From positions 1 to 64,000 of the forward strand of contig JACQWY010000038.1 of NCBI GenBank assembly GCA_016209015.1: a DNA stretch of 64,000 nt. Reading direction: 5' to 3'. The stretch comes from Gammaproteobacteria bacterium. Lineage in GTDB: Bacteria; Pseudomonadota; Gammaproteobacteria; Ga0077536. Below, piece after piece: positions 7,471-15,574 of this stretch. Both the position numbers and the translations under genes were made by a program. How positions within the stretch are numbered: position 1 is the first letter of the stretch; the number at the start of each line of letters is the position of its first letter. Under the pieces are notes generated by a model. The model did not search any database and had not been told where the DNA came from. It saw only the letters and a program-made list of their open reading frames with translations.

Positions 7471-8210
7471 CAACTGATGAGTCCCTGCAGGCGCGATTCC
7501 ACGACCCGCGGGTTCTCACCCTCAGCGATGGCGACGATGCCGATCTGAATCATCTCCTGCAGGCGTGATTCCTCCTTCACGAGCGCCTTGAGCTTCGTGC
7601 CGGCCGGAATGAGCACCAGGTTCGCGAGGGCCACGCCATAGACCGTCGCCACGAACGCGACGCCGACACCTTCACCGAGCAACGCCGGGTCCGAAAGGTT
7701 GTGCATCACGTGTATGAGCCCGATGACCGCGCCCAGAATACCGAGCGTGGGCGAATAGCCGCCCATGCTCTCGTAAACCCGTGCGGCGAGCAGATCGCGC
7801 TGCTCACGCGTATGGCAGTCGAGCTCGAGCGTCTCGCGGATGACGGCCGGATCGTTGCCGTCGATGAGGAGCTGCAAACCTTTGCGCGCGAAGTCGTACG
7901 GGACGGATTCGACGACGTTCTCGAGACCGAGCAGGCCTTCACGGCGCGCGAGCCGGCACCAGCTCACGATGTCCGCCATCGTCTCTTCCAGCGACCATCG
8001 CGGAGGAACCACGATCCACGAGATCATGCGCGTGGCGCGTTCGAACACCGGCCACGGCGATTGCACCATCGTCGCGCCGAGCGTGCCGCCCGCGACGATG
8101 ATGAGCGCCGGCCCGTTGACGAGCATCATCAGGCTCCCGCCCTCGAGATACTGCCCGAGGATGATCGCCGTGAACGCGACGAAGAGACCGATGACGCTCA
8201 GGAAATCCAT
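7470..8210 (-). CDS. motC: Flagellar stator protein MotC (MotA family)
   Basis: 246 residues from ATG 8210, two bases after the cheB stop. It has the four-helix MotA topology: helices near residues 5-25 and 30-50 (LVNGPALIIVAGGTLGATMV), a large cytoplasmic loop containing the charged rotor-interacting region, then GYSPTLGILGAVIGLIHVMH and GEGVGVAFVATVYGVALANL as helices 3 and 4. MotC surrounds MotD and converts proton flow into torque on FliG. Being cotranscribed with cheA ties stator synthesis to the late sigma-28 class. Confidence 0.93.
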   Translation of the reverse strand: MDFLSVIGLFVAFTAIILGQYLEGGSLMMLVNGPALIIVAGGTLGATMVQSPWPVFERATRMISWIVVPPRWSLEETMADIVSWCRLARREGLLGLENVVESVPYDFARKGLQLLIDGNDPAVIRETLELDCHTREQRDLLAARVYESMGGYSPTLGILGAVIGLIHVMHNLSDPALLGEGVGVAFVATVYGVALANLVLIPAGTKLKALVKEESRLQEMIQIGIVAIAEGENPRVVESRLQGLIS

Positions 8211-8212
8211 AT

Positions 8213-9301
8213 TCAACCCGCGCTGGCGAGGCGCGCCCGCAACTCTTCCGCTGATAGCACCCGGTCCACGATGCCTGCCTTGATCGCGACCATCGGCATC
8301 CCGAAGACGACCGAGCTCGCCTCGTCCTGCGCCCAGATCTCCGCGCCGCGCGCTTTGAGCAGGCGTCCGCCCTCGACGCCGTCCGAACCCATGCCCGTGA
8401 GGATGAGGGCGAGCACGGAGCCTCCGAACACGGCGGCGACCGACGTGAACATCACGTCGACACTCGGCTTGTAGAGGTAATCACCGGCGTCCGACACCGT
8501 CAGAACCGCCCGCATCGCATCGCCGCCGACCGTCGTCTGCCGGCCGCCGGGAGCGATGAAGACCTTGCCCGGAGCGAGCACGTCGCCGGGCTTCGCTTCC
8601 TGCACGGAGAGTGCGCAGGCCCGATCGAGCCGCGCCGCGAAACACTCCGTGAACGTACCGGGCATGTGCTGTGCGATGAGAATGGGACATGGAAAGTCGG
8701 CCGGCACCGCGGCGAGCAGGTTCGCGATCAGTGCCGGACCGCCGGTCGAGGCGCCGATCGCGAGCACTTGACGGCCGGCGAGGAAGCGCTGCGGAATCGG
8801 GTTCGCGGCCGCCGCGACGGGCGTGGACGGCGCAGGCGCTTTCGCCGGTGCCGCAGGCGGCGCAACTGGCGTGGCCCGTCGCGGTGCGCGGCCCACGAGC
8901 TCCTTGATGCGGGCGACGAGATGCATGCCGCCGTCCGTCGAGAACACCGTCTTGGTGACGAAATCCGCGGCCCCTGCGTCGAGCGCGTTCAGCGTCGCTT
9001 CCGCACCGGCCCGCGTGTGCGCGGACAGCATGATGATCCGGGTCGGCCGCAGCCGCATGATTTCCCGCACCGCACTGATGCCGTCCATTACCGGCATTTC
9101 CACGTCCATCGTGACGATGTCGGGATTCAGCGCACGCACCTGGCTCACGGCCTCGCGACCATCGGCCGCATGGCCGACGACCTGCAATTCCGGATCGGCA
9201 TTCAGGATGCGCGTGATGCGGGTACGAAAGAACAGTGAATCATCGACGACGAGCGCCCTGATCGGTTGACTTCGATCGGCTTGGGGGATGCTCCCGGCCA
9301 T
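8213..9301 (-). CDS. cheB: Protein-glutamate methylesterase CheB
   Basis: 362 residues, full length. There is an N-terminal receiver domain (LVVDDSLFFRTRITRIL, acceptor Asp in DIVTMDVEMPVMDG), an Ala/Pro-rich linker around residues 135-165, and a C-terminal methylesterase domain with the Ser-His-Asp catalytic set: GASTGGPALIANLL, AQHMPGTFTECFAARL and LTGMGSDGVEGGRLL. It removes methyl groups from receptors when phosphorylated by CheA. The matching methyltransferase cheR is not in the window. The gene lies 13 bases after cheA. Confidence 0.96.
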   Translation of the reverse strand: MAGSIPQADRSQPIRALVVDDSLFFRTRITRILNADPELQVVGHAADGREAVSQVRALNPDIVTMDVEMPVMDGISAVREIMRLRPTRIIMLSAHTRAGAEATLNALDAGAADFVTKTVFSTDGGMHLVARIKELVGRAPRRATPVAPPAAPAKAPAPSTPVAAAANPIPQRFLAGRQVLAIGASTGGPALIANLLAAVPADFPCPILIAQHMPGTFTECFAARLDRACALSVQEAKPGDVLAPGKVFIAPGGRQTTVGGDAMRAVLTVSDAGDYLYKPSVDVMFTSVAAVFGGSVLALILTGMGSDGVEGGRLLKARGAEIWAQDEASSVVFGMPMVAIKAGIVDRVLSAEELRARLASAG

Positions 9302-9314
9302 GGCGCGCTAGCCC

Positions 9315-11351
9315 TCAGGAGCGCCGGGCGTAAGCATCGACGAGTTCGGGCAGGTCGAGAATGAGGGCGATCCGTCCGTTACCGGTGATCGTGGCGCCGG
9401 CGAGTCCCTTCGTGCCATGGAGCATGGCGCCGAGCGGCTTGATGACGACTTCCTCCTGGCCGATCAACTCGTCCACGAGCAGCGCGAAATGCTGACTGCC
9501 CACGGCGACGATCACGACGTGGCCGGATTCGATGACGCGGTCGTAGACGCCGTCCACGAGCCAATGACTGAGGTAATAGAGCGGCAGTGCCTTACCGCGC
9601 ACGACCAGCATCTTGCGGCCGTTCACGTCGCGGGCCTGCGCGAGCTTGAAATCGATGATTTCTTTCACGTTGACGAGCGGCAGCGCGAAAATCTGCGATT
9701 TCAGCACGACCATCAGTGTCGGCAGGATCGCGAGCGTCAGCGGCACACGGATGCGGATCGTCGTACCGATCGCCGGCGTCGAATCGATTTCGATGGAACC
9801 ATTGAGCTGCGTGATCCGCGTCTTGACGACGTCCATGCCGACGCCGCGACCGGACACATCGGAGATCTGTTCCTTGGTGGAGAAGCCGGGCAGGAATATC
9901 AGCTCGAACGCCTCGCGCTGCGAGAGTCGCGCCGCAGCGTCCGGCTCCAGCAGGCCCTTCTCCACCGCTTTGGCGCGCAGCACGTCCGCATCCATGCCGC
10001 GACCGTCGTCTTTGATCGTCAGCAGTATCTGATCTCCGCTCTGCTCGGCCGCAAGCGTGAGCACCCCCGTGCGCGGCTTGCCGGCCGCGGCACGCTGGTC
10101 CGGTCCTTCGATACCGTGATCGACGGCGTTGCGGACGAGGTGCACGAGCGGATCGGAGAGCGCTTCGACGAGATTCTTGTCGAGATCGGTATCCTCGCCG
10201 ATCATCACGAGCTCGATTTCCTTTTTCAAACTGCGCGCGAGATCGCGAACGACGCGCGGGAAGCGGCCGAAGACCTTCTTGATCGGCTGCATGCGCGTCT
10301 TCATCGCGGCCATTTGCAGATCGCTCGTGACCACGTCGAGATTCGAGACCGTCTGCGTCACCTCCGGATCACCGATGGAGGCCTGGAGATTGGTGAGGCG
10401 GTTACGAATGAGGACGAGCTCACCGACCATGTTCATGATGCGGTCGAGGATCTCGGTCTCGACGCGTACGGTCGTATCCTTGTTCTGGGCGGCTTTCGCG
10501 GCGTCGGACGGATGCGCGTCGTGGCCCGCCGCGGCCGGCGCCTCCGCATGCACGGCGCGTGCGGCCGGCGCGCGTACCGCGGGTGCCGCTGCCGGCGCGG
10601 CCTCCACATGGAATTGTCCCTTGCCGTGGAGATTGTCGAGCAGCGCCTCGAATTCGTCATCGGAGATGAGCTCTGTGCCTGCGGCGGGCGCGGCCGGCGG
10701 AGGCGTCGTCTCGGCGTGGAACTGCCCCTTGCCGTGGAGGTTGTCGAGCAGCGTTTCGAATTCGTCGTCGGATATCAGCGCCGAACCACCGGCGGCCGCC
10801 TCTACCGGGGCCGCGGCTGGCGCGTCGGCGGCACGTCCTTGCACTTCGCTCTCGCTCATCATCTGGGCGACCACATCGTCGAATTCGCCGGCTTCTTCGA
10901 GCGGCGCCGGTTCGGCGGGTGCGCGAGCGGCGGGGACCGCGGGGGCCGGAGCGTCGTCGCCGAGATCTTCGCCTTTCGCGAGACTGATCAATGCGGCAAG
11001 CAGCTCGGGAGCTGCGGCATGCGGAGCCTGGCCGCCATTCAACTCCTCGAACATGCCGCGCAGCGTATCGAGGACTTGAAGGATGACGTCCATCAGTCGG
11101 GCGGTGACCTGGCGCTTGCCTTCTCGCAACAGGCCGAATACGTCCTCGGCCTTGTGCGCGACTTCGACCATGGCATCGAGGCTGAGGAAACCGGCGCCGC
11201 CCTTTATCGTGTGGAAGCCGCGAAAGACGGCGTTCAGGAGCTCGTGATCGTCCGGCGCGGCCTCGAGCGCCACCAATTGCGAATCGAGACGCTCGAGTAT
11301 TTCCTGAGCCTCGATGAGAAAATCTTGAAGGATCTCGTCGTCCAGTTGCAT
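9315..11351 (-). CDS. cheA: Chemotaxis histidine kinase CheA
   Basis: 678 residues. The P1 Hpt domain (1-105) carries the phosphorylated His-47 in FRGFHTIKGGAGFL. A long low-complexity segment (~130-290) follows, with two copies of an acidic ISDDEFE-LLDNLHGKGQF helix motif. Then come the dimerisation helices, an HATPase domain (LVRNAVDHGIEG, DDGRGMD, GFSTKEQISDVSGRGVGMDV) and a C-terminal CheW-like regulatory domain (TLAILPTLMVVLKSQIFALP). It phosphorylates CheY and CheB in receptor arrays. First gene of a probable cheA-cheB-motCD-parCP-cheW operon with a sigma-28-like site upstream. Confidence 0.97.
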   Translation of the reverse strand: MQLDDEILQDFLIEAQEILERLDSQLVALEAAPDDHELLNAVFRGFHTIKGGAGFLSLDAMVEVAHKAEDVFGLLREGKRQVTARLMDVILQVLDTLRGMFEELNGGQAPHAAAPELLAALISLAKGEDLGDDAPAPAVPAARAPAEPAPLEEAGEFDDVVAQMMSESEVQGRAADAPAAAPVEAAAGGSALISDDEFETLLDNLHGKGQFHAETTPPPAAPAAGTELISDDEFEALLDNLHGKGQFHVEAAPAAAPAVRAPAARAVHAEAPAAAGHDAHPSDAAKAAQNKDTTVRVETEILDRIMNMVGELVLIRNRLTNLQASIGDPEVTQTVSNLDVVTSDLQMAAMKTRMQPIKKVFGRFPRVVRDLARSLKKEIELVMIGEDTDLDKNLVEALSDPLVHLVRNAVDHGIEGPDQRAAAGKPRTGVLTLAAEQSGDQILLTIKDDGRGMDADVLRAKAVEKGLLEPDAAARLSQREAFELIFLPGFSTKEQISDVSGRGVGMDVVKTRITQLNGSIEIDSTPAIGTTIRIRVPLTLAILPTLMVVLKSQIFALPLVNVKEIIDFKLAQARDVNGRKMLVVRGKALPLYYLSHWLVDGVYDRVIESGHVVIVAVGSQHFALLVDELIGQEEVVIKPLGAMLHGTKGLAGATITGNGRIALILDLPELVDAYARRS
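10605..10781 (-). repeat. Tandem 36-residue repeat within the CheA linker
   Basis: CheA residues 191-211 and 227-247 are near-identical (LISDDEFETLLDNLHGKGQF and LISDDEFEALLDNLHGKGQF), spaced by a 36-residue period and separated by Pro/Ala sequence. The motif is an amphipathic acidic helix between the P1 and dimerisation domains. In polar-array species this linker segment is the region proposed to bind ParC/ParP. Both repeats encode almost the same DNA, consistent with a recent tandem duplication. The binding role is an inference. Confidence 0.8.
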
Positions 11352-11441
11352 GCCAGCTCGCCTCGGGATACCGGCCTCGTTACGGCGCGTTCTGTCGTGA
11401 TGTCCCCTATCGCTCGCGCCGCCGTCGGCCCTGCCCTGGGT

Positions 11442-11468
11442 TTATCGGCATCGGGTGTCGATTTCTGA
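11442..11468 (-). promoter_or_regulatory. Sigma-28-like promoter upstream of cheA
   Basis: On the minus strand a perfect GCCGATAA -10 element (11442-11449) lies between cheZ and cheA, with the -35 position 11 bases upstream reading TCAGAAAT, a poor match to TAAAGTTT. The predicted start of transcription is about 80 bases before the cheA ATG. The -10 core is the same as that found upstream of fliS. Confidence 0.45.
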
Positions 11469-11470
11469 GA

Positions 11471-12184
11471 TCACACACCGAGGTCCGCGAGCAGATCGTC
11501 GACGTCGCTCTGCTGGCTGACGACTTCTTCGTCGGCCCGTATCGCGGGCCCCCGACCGACTTCAGGAGAAAGCTTCTCCGCCCTGCGCTCTTCGTAGGCA
11601 GCGAGACGCTCCGGGCTGATGAGCTTGATGAGGTTGATCTCCACCCGCGAGACGAGATCGATGGTGCGCTTGATGACCTGCCCGGTGAGGTCTTGATACT
11701 CCTGGGCCATCATGATTTCGGACAGACCGGACCTGAGCTGTTCGCTGACCGCGCCTATCGTCGAGGTGAATTCCGCGAGCTGGCGTCCGAGTGCGTCGGC
11801 CGCACCCTCGCCGCCGCCGGTGAGCTGCTGGACGAGGCTGCCGATTTCCCGGCCATTGGCCTGGAGGTGCTCGCCGAGCGGCATCAAAGCTTCGATCGCG
11901 GTGAGCGTCCGATGGGTGGCCTCTTCGCTCTTCTCGATGACGTAGCTGAGACGATCACGCGCGTCCGGGATCTCGTGCTTCGTCAAATCGAGCAACTGCT
12001 TGTCGGATACCAGGCTGCAGAAGGCGTCATGGACGTCCCGCGCGATTTCGGCGAGTTGCTGGACGAGCTGTGGAGAGTGGCGTTCGTTCAGCTCGGACAG
12101 CAGGCGATCGGTTTCGCGGTCGTCACCCGATTCCAGCGCCGCGACGAGCTGCCGCGCCAACAGCAAGCGGTGGTCGGTGTTCAC
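11471..12184 (-). CDS. cheZ: CheY-phosphate phosphatase CheZ
   Basis: 237 residues from GTG 12184 with AAGGAG upstream. A long helical protein: residues 80-180 would form the four-helix bundle. The catalytic Gln lies in MMAQEYQDLTGQVIKRTIDL, the hallmark active-site helix of CheZ. The C-terminal 20 residues (SQQSDVDDLLADLGV) are the CheY-binding peptide. It accelerates dephosphorylation of CheY-P and localises to the array or pole. Directly downstream of cheY, 20 bases apart. Confidence 0.95.
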   Translation of the reverse strand: MNTDHRLLLARQLVAALESGDDRETDRLLSELNERHSPQLVQQLAEIARDVHDAFCSLVSDKQLLDLTKHEIPDARDRLSYVIEKSEEATHRTLTAIEALMPLGEHLQANGREIGSLVQQLTGGGEGAADALGRQLAEFTSTIGAVSEQLRSGLSEIMMAQEYQDLTGQVIKRTIDLVSRVEINLIKLISPERLAAYEERRAEKLSPEVGRGPAIRADEEVVSQQSDVDDLLADLGV

Positions 12185-12204
12185 CAGGAGTCTCCTTCCG
12201 TGCT

Positions 12205-12606
12205 CTACGCCGTCGCGGTGTTGGCGGCGATGCGTTCGAAAATCTTGTCGATCTTTTCCTTTAGCGTCTGCGCGGTGAAAGGCTTGACGATGTAGCCGTT
12301 GACGCCCGCCTCGGCGGCGATGACGATCTGGTCGCGGCGCGCCTCGGCGGTCACGAGGAGTACCGGCATGTCGCGCAGCGCGGGATCAGCCCGGACGGCG
12401 CGCAGCAGATCGATGCCCTGCATACCGGGCATGTTCCAGTCGGTGATGAGGAAGTCGAAACCACCGCCCTTCAGCATGGGCAAGGCGGTGTTGCCGTCAT
12501 CGGCTTCGTGCGTATTCGTGAATCCAAGATCCCTGAGCAGATTGCGGATGATTCTGCGCATGGTCGAGAAGTCGTCGACCACCAGGATCTTCATGTTCTT
12601 GTCCAT
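12205..12606 (-). CDS. cheY: Chemotaxis response regulator CheY
   Basis: 133 residues, a stand-alone receiver domain. The acidic pair is in [16 protein letters not shown], the phosphoacceptor Asp in [15 protein letters not shown], Thr in [10 protein letters not shown] and Lys in [12 protein letters not shown]. CheY-P binds FliM (whose N-terminal peptide is present in this locus) to reverse the motor. It follows fliA by about 50 bases and precedes cheZ on the same strand, the Pseudomonas arrangement. Confidence 0.97.
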   Translation of the reverse strand: MDKNMKILVVDDFSTMRRIIRNLLRDLGFTNTHEADDGNTALPMLKGGGFDFLITDWNMPGMQGIDLLRAVRADPALRDMPVLLVTAEARRDQIVIAAEAGVNGYIVKPFTAQTLKEKIDKIFERIAANTATA

Positions 12607-12659
12607 GACACTCTCCAGATCGTTTTATGACGTCGCACCGCGGAGCCGTCACTCGGGGC

Positions 12660-13403
12660 TCAGGCAGCAGACCAGTCGGCCATGCGGGCCTTGAGCCGGA
12701 TCAGCGCCTGGGAATGAATCTGGCAAACTCGCGACTCGCTCACCCCCAGGACTTCGCCGGTCTCGCGCAAGTTCAATTCCTCCTTGTAGTACAGCGACAT
12801 GACCAGGCGCTCGCGTTCCGGCAAGCCCGCGATGGCGTCGGCCAGGGCCTTCTTGAACAAGTCGTTCTCGACGTTCTCGAGCGGTTCGAGAATGCGTTCC
12901 GTCAAGCCTTCGGAGAGCACGTCGTCCTTGCTCGGCAAATCCTCGAAGCTGAACACGCGGTGGCTGCTCGCGTCTTGCAGGGCCTGATAGTACTGGTTGA
13001 GGTCCATGCCGAGCTTGGCCGCGACCTCGGCATCGCGCGCGTCGCGACCGAACTCGGCCTCGATTTCGGCGACCGCCTTCGTAATTTCGCGGATCTTGCG
13101 GTGCAGGGAACGCGGGGCCCAATCACCCTTGCGGATTTCGTCGAGCATCGAACCCCGGATGCGGATACCCGCGTAGGTCTCGAAGCTCGCGCCCTGCGAG
13201 GCATCGTAGTTTCGTGCGGCCTCGAGCAGTCCGATCATGCCGGACTGCACCAGATCGTCCATCTGGACGGTCGGGGGCAGGCGGCTCATCAGGTGATAAG
13301 CGATGCGCTTGACCAAGGGCGCGTATTTGCGAACCAACTCGTCCTGGTTCGTCTCGTGCAAGCCTGACTTGGCGGCCTTCTTGTATTGTGCGAGCTCTTT
13401 CAT
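12660..13403 (-). CDS. fliA: Flagellar sigma factor FliA (sigma-28)
   Basis: 247 residues. Region 2 begins [20 protein letters not shown] and continues [18 protein letters not shown]. Region 3 includes the [13 protein letters not shown] block. Region 4 ends with [20 protein letters not shown] for -35 recognition. It transcribes late genes such as fliC and chemotaxis operons; matching -10 sequences are seen upstream of fliC, fliS and cheA here. The start overlaps the flhG stop as ATGA. No flgM anti-sigma gene is in the window. Confidence 0.97.
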   Translation of the reverse strand: MKELAQYKKAAKSGLHETNQDELVRKYAPLVKRIAYHLMSRLPPTVQMDDLVQSGMIGLLEAARNYDASQGASFETYAGIRIRGSMLDEIRKGDWAPRSLHRKIREITKAVAEIEAEFGRDARDAEVAAKLGMDLNQYYQALQDASSHRVFSFEDLPSKDDVLSEGLTERILEPLENVENDLFKKALADAIAGLPERERLVMSLYYKEELNLRETGEVLGVSESRVCQIHSQALIRLKARMADWSAA

Positions 13404-14260
13404 GCTTGGGCGTGTCTCCCGATCACGTCGCTTTGGATGATCCGCTCCAGGAAAAACTCAAGCTGCCCGCTCGCTGATGGAGGCTTCGGCCACTTATCGG
13501 CGGTGGATGCCAGGTTCTTGAACGCCTGGGACGCCGCGCTGCGCGGATATTCCGCCACGCAGGCGCTGCGGCGACGAACGGCCATAGCGACATTCTGGTC
13601 GTATGGAATCGTTCCCGCCAGATCCAGCGTGACATCGAGGAAGCGTTCGGTCACGCAGAGCAGCCGATTGAAGAGGTCCAGAGCCTCCGAATTCGAGTGG
13701 ACCATGTTGATGAGGACGCGGAAACGCAGGCGCCGGGTGCGCTGGTTCAGCACCTTGATGGTCGCATAGGCGTCGGTAATCGAGGCCGGGTCGTTGCACA
13801 CCACCACGATGACCTCCTGGGAGGCCTCGCAGAACTGCAGCGAGTTCGCGGCGATGCCCGCTGCAGTATCCACGATCATGATGTCCGGCGGGGTCTGCAA
13901 CTGACTGAACGCGTACAGCAGGCCCGCCCGCTCCCGATTCGTGAGATCCGCCATCCGTTGGACCCCGGACGTGGCCGGGATGACCCGCACGCCGGCCGGC
14001 CCCTCGAGCATGATCTCGTCGAGGCTGCATTGCCCGTCGAGGACGTGCAGCAGCGTCCGGGTCGGCGTCAGGCCGAGCAGGACATCGATGTTCGCGAGAC
14101 CGAGATCCGCATCCAGCAGCGTCACCCGCCGGCCGGCGGCCGCCAGCGCGACGGCCAGATTTATCGACACCGTCGTCTTGCCGACGCCGCCCTTGCCGCT
14201 CGTCACCGCGAAAACGCGGGTGCCGCCCGGATCGACCGTTTGTGTTGCTTCGTTTGCCAT
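13400..14260 (-). CDS. flhG: MinD-like ATPase FlhG/FleN, flagellar number regulator
   Basis: 286 residues from ATG 14260. The deviant Walker A is [20 protein letters not shown], followed by the [15 protein letters not shown] strand and [17 protein letters not shown], as in the MinD/ParA class. FlhG (FleN) limits flagellar number by restraining FlhF and the activator FleQ at the pole. It lies between flhF (19 bases upstream) and fliA (overlapping). A longer in-frame extension to 14320 would run into flhF and is rejected. Confidence 0.95.
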   Translation of the reverse strand: MANEATQTVDPGGTRVFAVTSGKGGVGKTTVSINLAVALAAAGRRVTLLDADLGLANIDVLLGLTPTRTLLHVLDGQCSLDEIMLEGPAGVRVIPATSGVQRMADLTNRERAGLLYAFSQLQTPPDIMIVDTAAGIAANSLQFCEASQEVIVVVCNDPASITDAYATIKVLNQRTRRLRFRVLINMVHSNSEALDLFNRLLCVTERFLDVTLDLAGTIPYDQNVAMAVRRRSACVAEYPRSAASQAFKNLASTADKWPKPPSASGQLEFFLERIIQSDVIGRHAQA

Positions 14261-14279
14261 GCCGCGGGTCCTCGGTGAG

Positions 14280-15521
14280 TTAGATCGCGAACGCCTGCTC
14301 GATGACGGCTGCCTCGGCACGCAGCGGGGCCGCCGCCGCGAGGCTCAACATCCGCTGCAGGAGGGCTTTCGCCGAGGCCTGCTCCAAATCGTCCGGTACG
14401 TGCTGCCCCGCGCTCATGTAGGCAACTGGCAAGCCGGATTCCATGATCGCCGAAAGCGCGGGGCCGAGGATCGCCGCCTCATCGAGCTTCGTCAGCATGC
14501 AGCCCGCGAGGCGCTCGTTCGCGACCGCGCCGGTGATGCGGGCGATTGAGGGGTAGTCCGTCGTCGCCGAGAGCACGAGGTAGGTCGGAATCGGGCGCGT
14601 CTGGTTGCCGAGCGTGGCCACAAGTTCCTGGAAACGGGGGTCATCGGGCGGAAACCCCGGCGAATCGATGAGCAGGAGCGGCTTGTCCCGCAGCAAGCTG
14701 AGGCAATCCGGGAGTTCGTGGAGGTTGCGGATCGTATGTACCGCAATTCCGGCCAGCCGGCCGAAAATCTTCAACTGCTGGTGCGCGCCGAGCCGCTGGT
14801 CGTCCGCGGAGATGAGCGCGACTTTGTCCGAACCGTGGGCCAGCGCATAGCGGGCGGCAAGCTTCGCCGTAAGCGTCGTCTTGCCGACGCCCGTCGCGCC
14901 ACACAGCGCGAAGCGCCCGCCACCGCTCAGAACCGGATCCTGTCGGACGCGCAGCCGGGCGGCGAGGATCGCGAGCGTCCTCCGCCAGGCCTGCTGATGG
15001 TCTAGATGTTCCGGCACGTCCGCGACGATCTGGCGGGCGAGTTGAGGGGCGATGCCGGCTTTCGCCAGCAGCCGCAGCAGGCGCGATCGCTCCGGGCTGC
15101 GGCTCTCGAAATCGTGCCAGGCAATGCCCGAGAGCTGTTGTTGAAGCAGTGCCTTGATGTTCGCGAGCTCGCCCTGCATCTGCGTGATGGTCTCCTGATT
15201 CGTCCACAGTACGCCGTCCCGGAAGTGTCGCTGCCCGACCGGGGTCTCGCGCGCTGCAGCGGCCGGGCTGGGAGCGGCGTCCACGCGGGCTTGCGCAGCG
15301 GCAGCCGGCTCGGCATCGTCCAAGACTTCCTGGACGCGGGGCTTCGCTTTCGGCGTGAATTTCTCGATGAGCTTGGGATCGACGTCGCCTTCGGCGGTGA
15401 GGAGCTCGAATCCGCCCTCGACGCGACGGTTCGAGAGGATGAGAACGTCAGGCCCCTGTTCCTGGCGGATCATTTCCAGCGCATTGCGCATGCTGGAGGC
15501 GAAATAGCGTCTGACTTTCAT
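14280..15521 (-). CDS. flhF: SRP-family GTPase FlhF, polar flagellum placement
   Basis: 413 residues. The B domain starts [18 protein letters not shown] with [10 protein letters not shown]. An N domain follows, and the G domain has [20 protein letters not shown] (G1), [12 protein letters not shown] (G3 region; a DSPG variant) and [17 protein letters not shown] (G4). FlhF marks the pole for assembly of the first flagellar ring. Together with FlhG directly downstream it argues for one or few polar flagella. The 53 bases upstream to flhA contain no convincing promoter. Confidence 0.95.
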   Translation of the reverse strand: MKVRRYFASSMRNALEMIRQEQGPDVLILSNRRVEGGFELLTAEGDVDPKLIEKFTPKAKPRVQEVLDDAEPAAAAQARVDAAPSPAAAARETPVGQRHFRDGVLWTNQETITQMQGELANIKALLQQQLSGIAWHDFESRSPERSRLLRLLAKAGIAPQLARQIVADVPEHLDHQQAWRRTLAILAARLRVRQDPVLSGGGRFALCGATGVGKTTLTAKLAARYALAHGSDKVALISADDQRLGAHQQLKIFGRLAGIAVHTIRNLHELPDCLSLLRDKPLLLIDSPGFPPDDPRFQELVATLGNQTRPIPTYLVLSATTDYPSIARITGAVANERLAGCMLTKLDEAAILGPALSAIMESGLPVAYMSAGQHVPDDLEQASAKALLQRMLSLAAAAPLRAEAAVIEQAFAI

Positions 15522-15574
15522 CTTCCCGTCCTCGTTGCACCGGGTCGCCCACGGTTGGCACTGCCATCGAATAC

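Noticed and set aside
9417-11468. 683-codon open frame on the plus strand antisense to cheA (similar long frames lie opposite flgK, the discoidin gene and the GH94 gene)
   Set aside because: These run opposite strongly recognisable genes, encode His/Arg/Asp-rich sequence without any fold signature, and arise from high GC at third codon positions.
15536-15551. TGGGCG-N5-GTGCA on the minus strand upstream of flhF as a sigma-54 promoter
   Set aside because: Spacing is right but both boxes are weak, and the predicted transcription start would leave only a few bases before the flhF ATG with no room for a ribosome-binding site.
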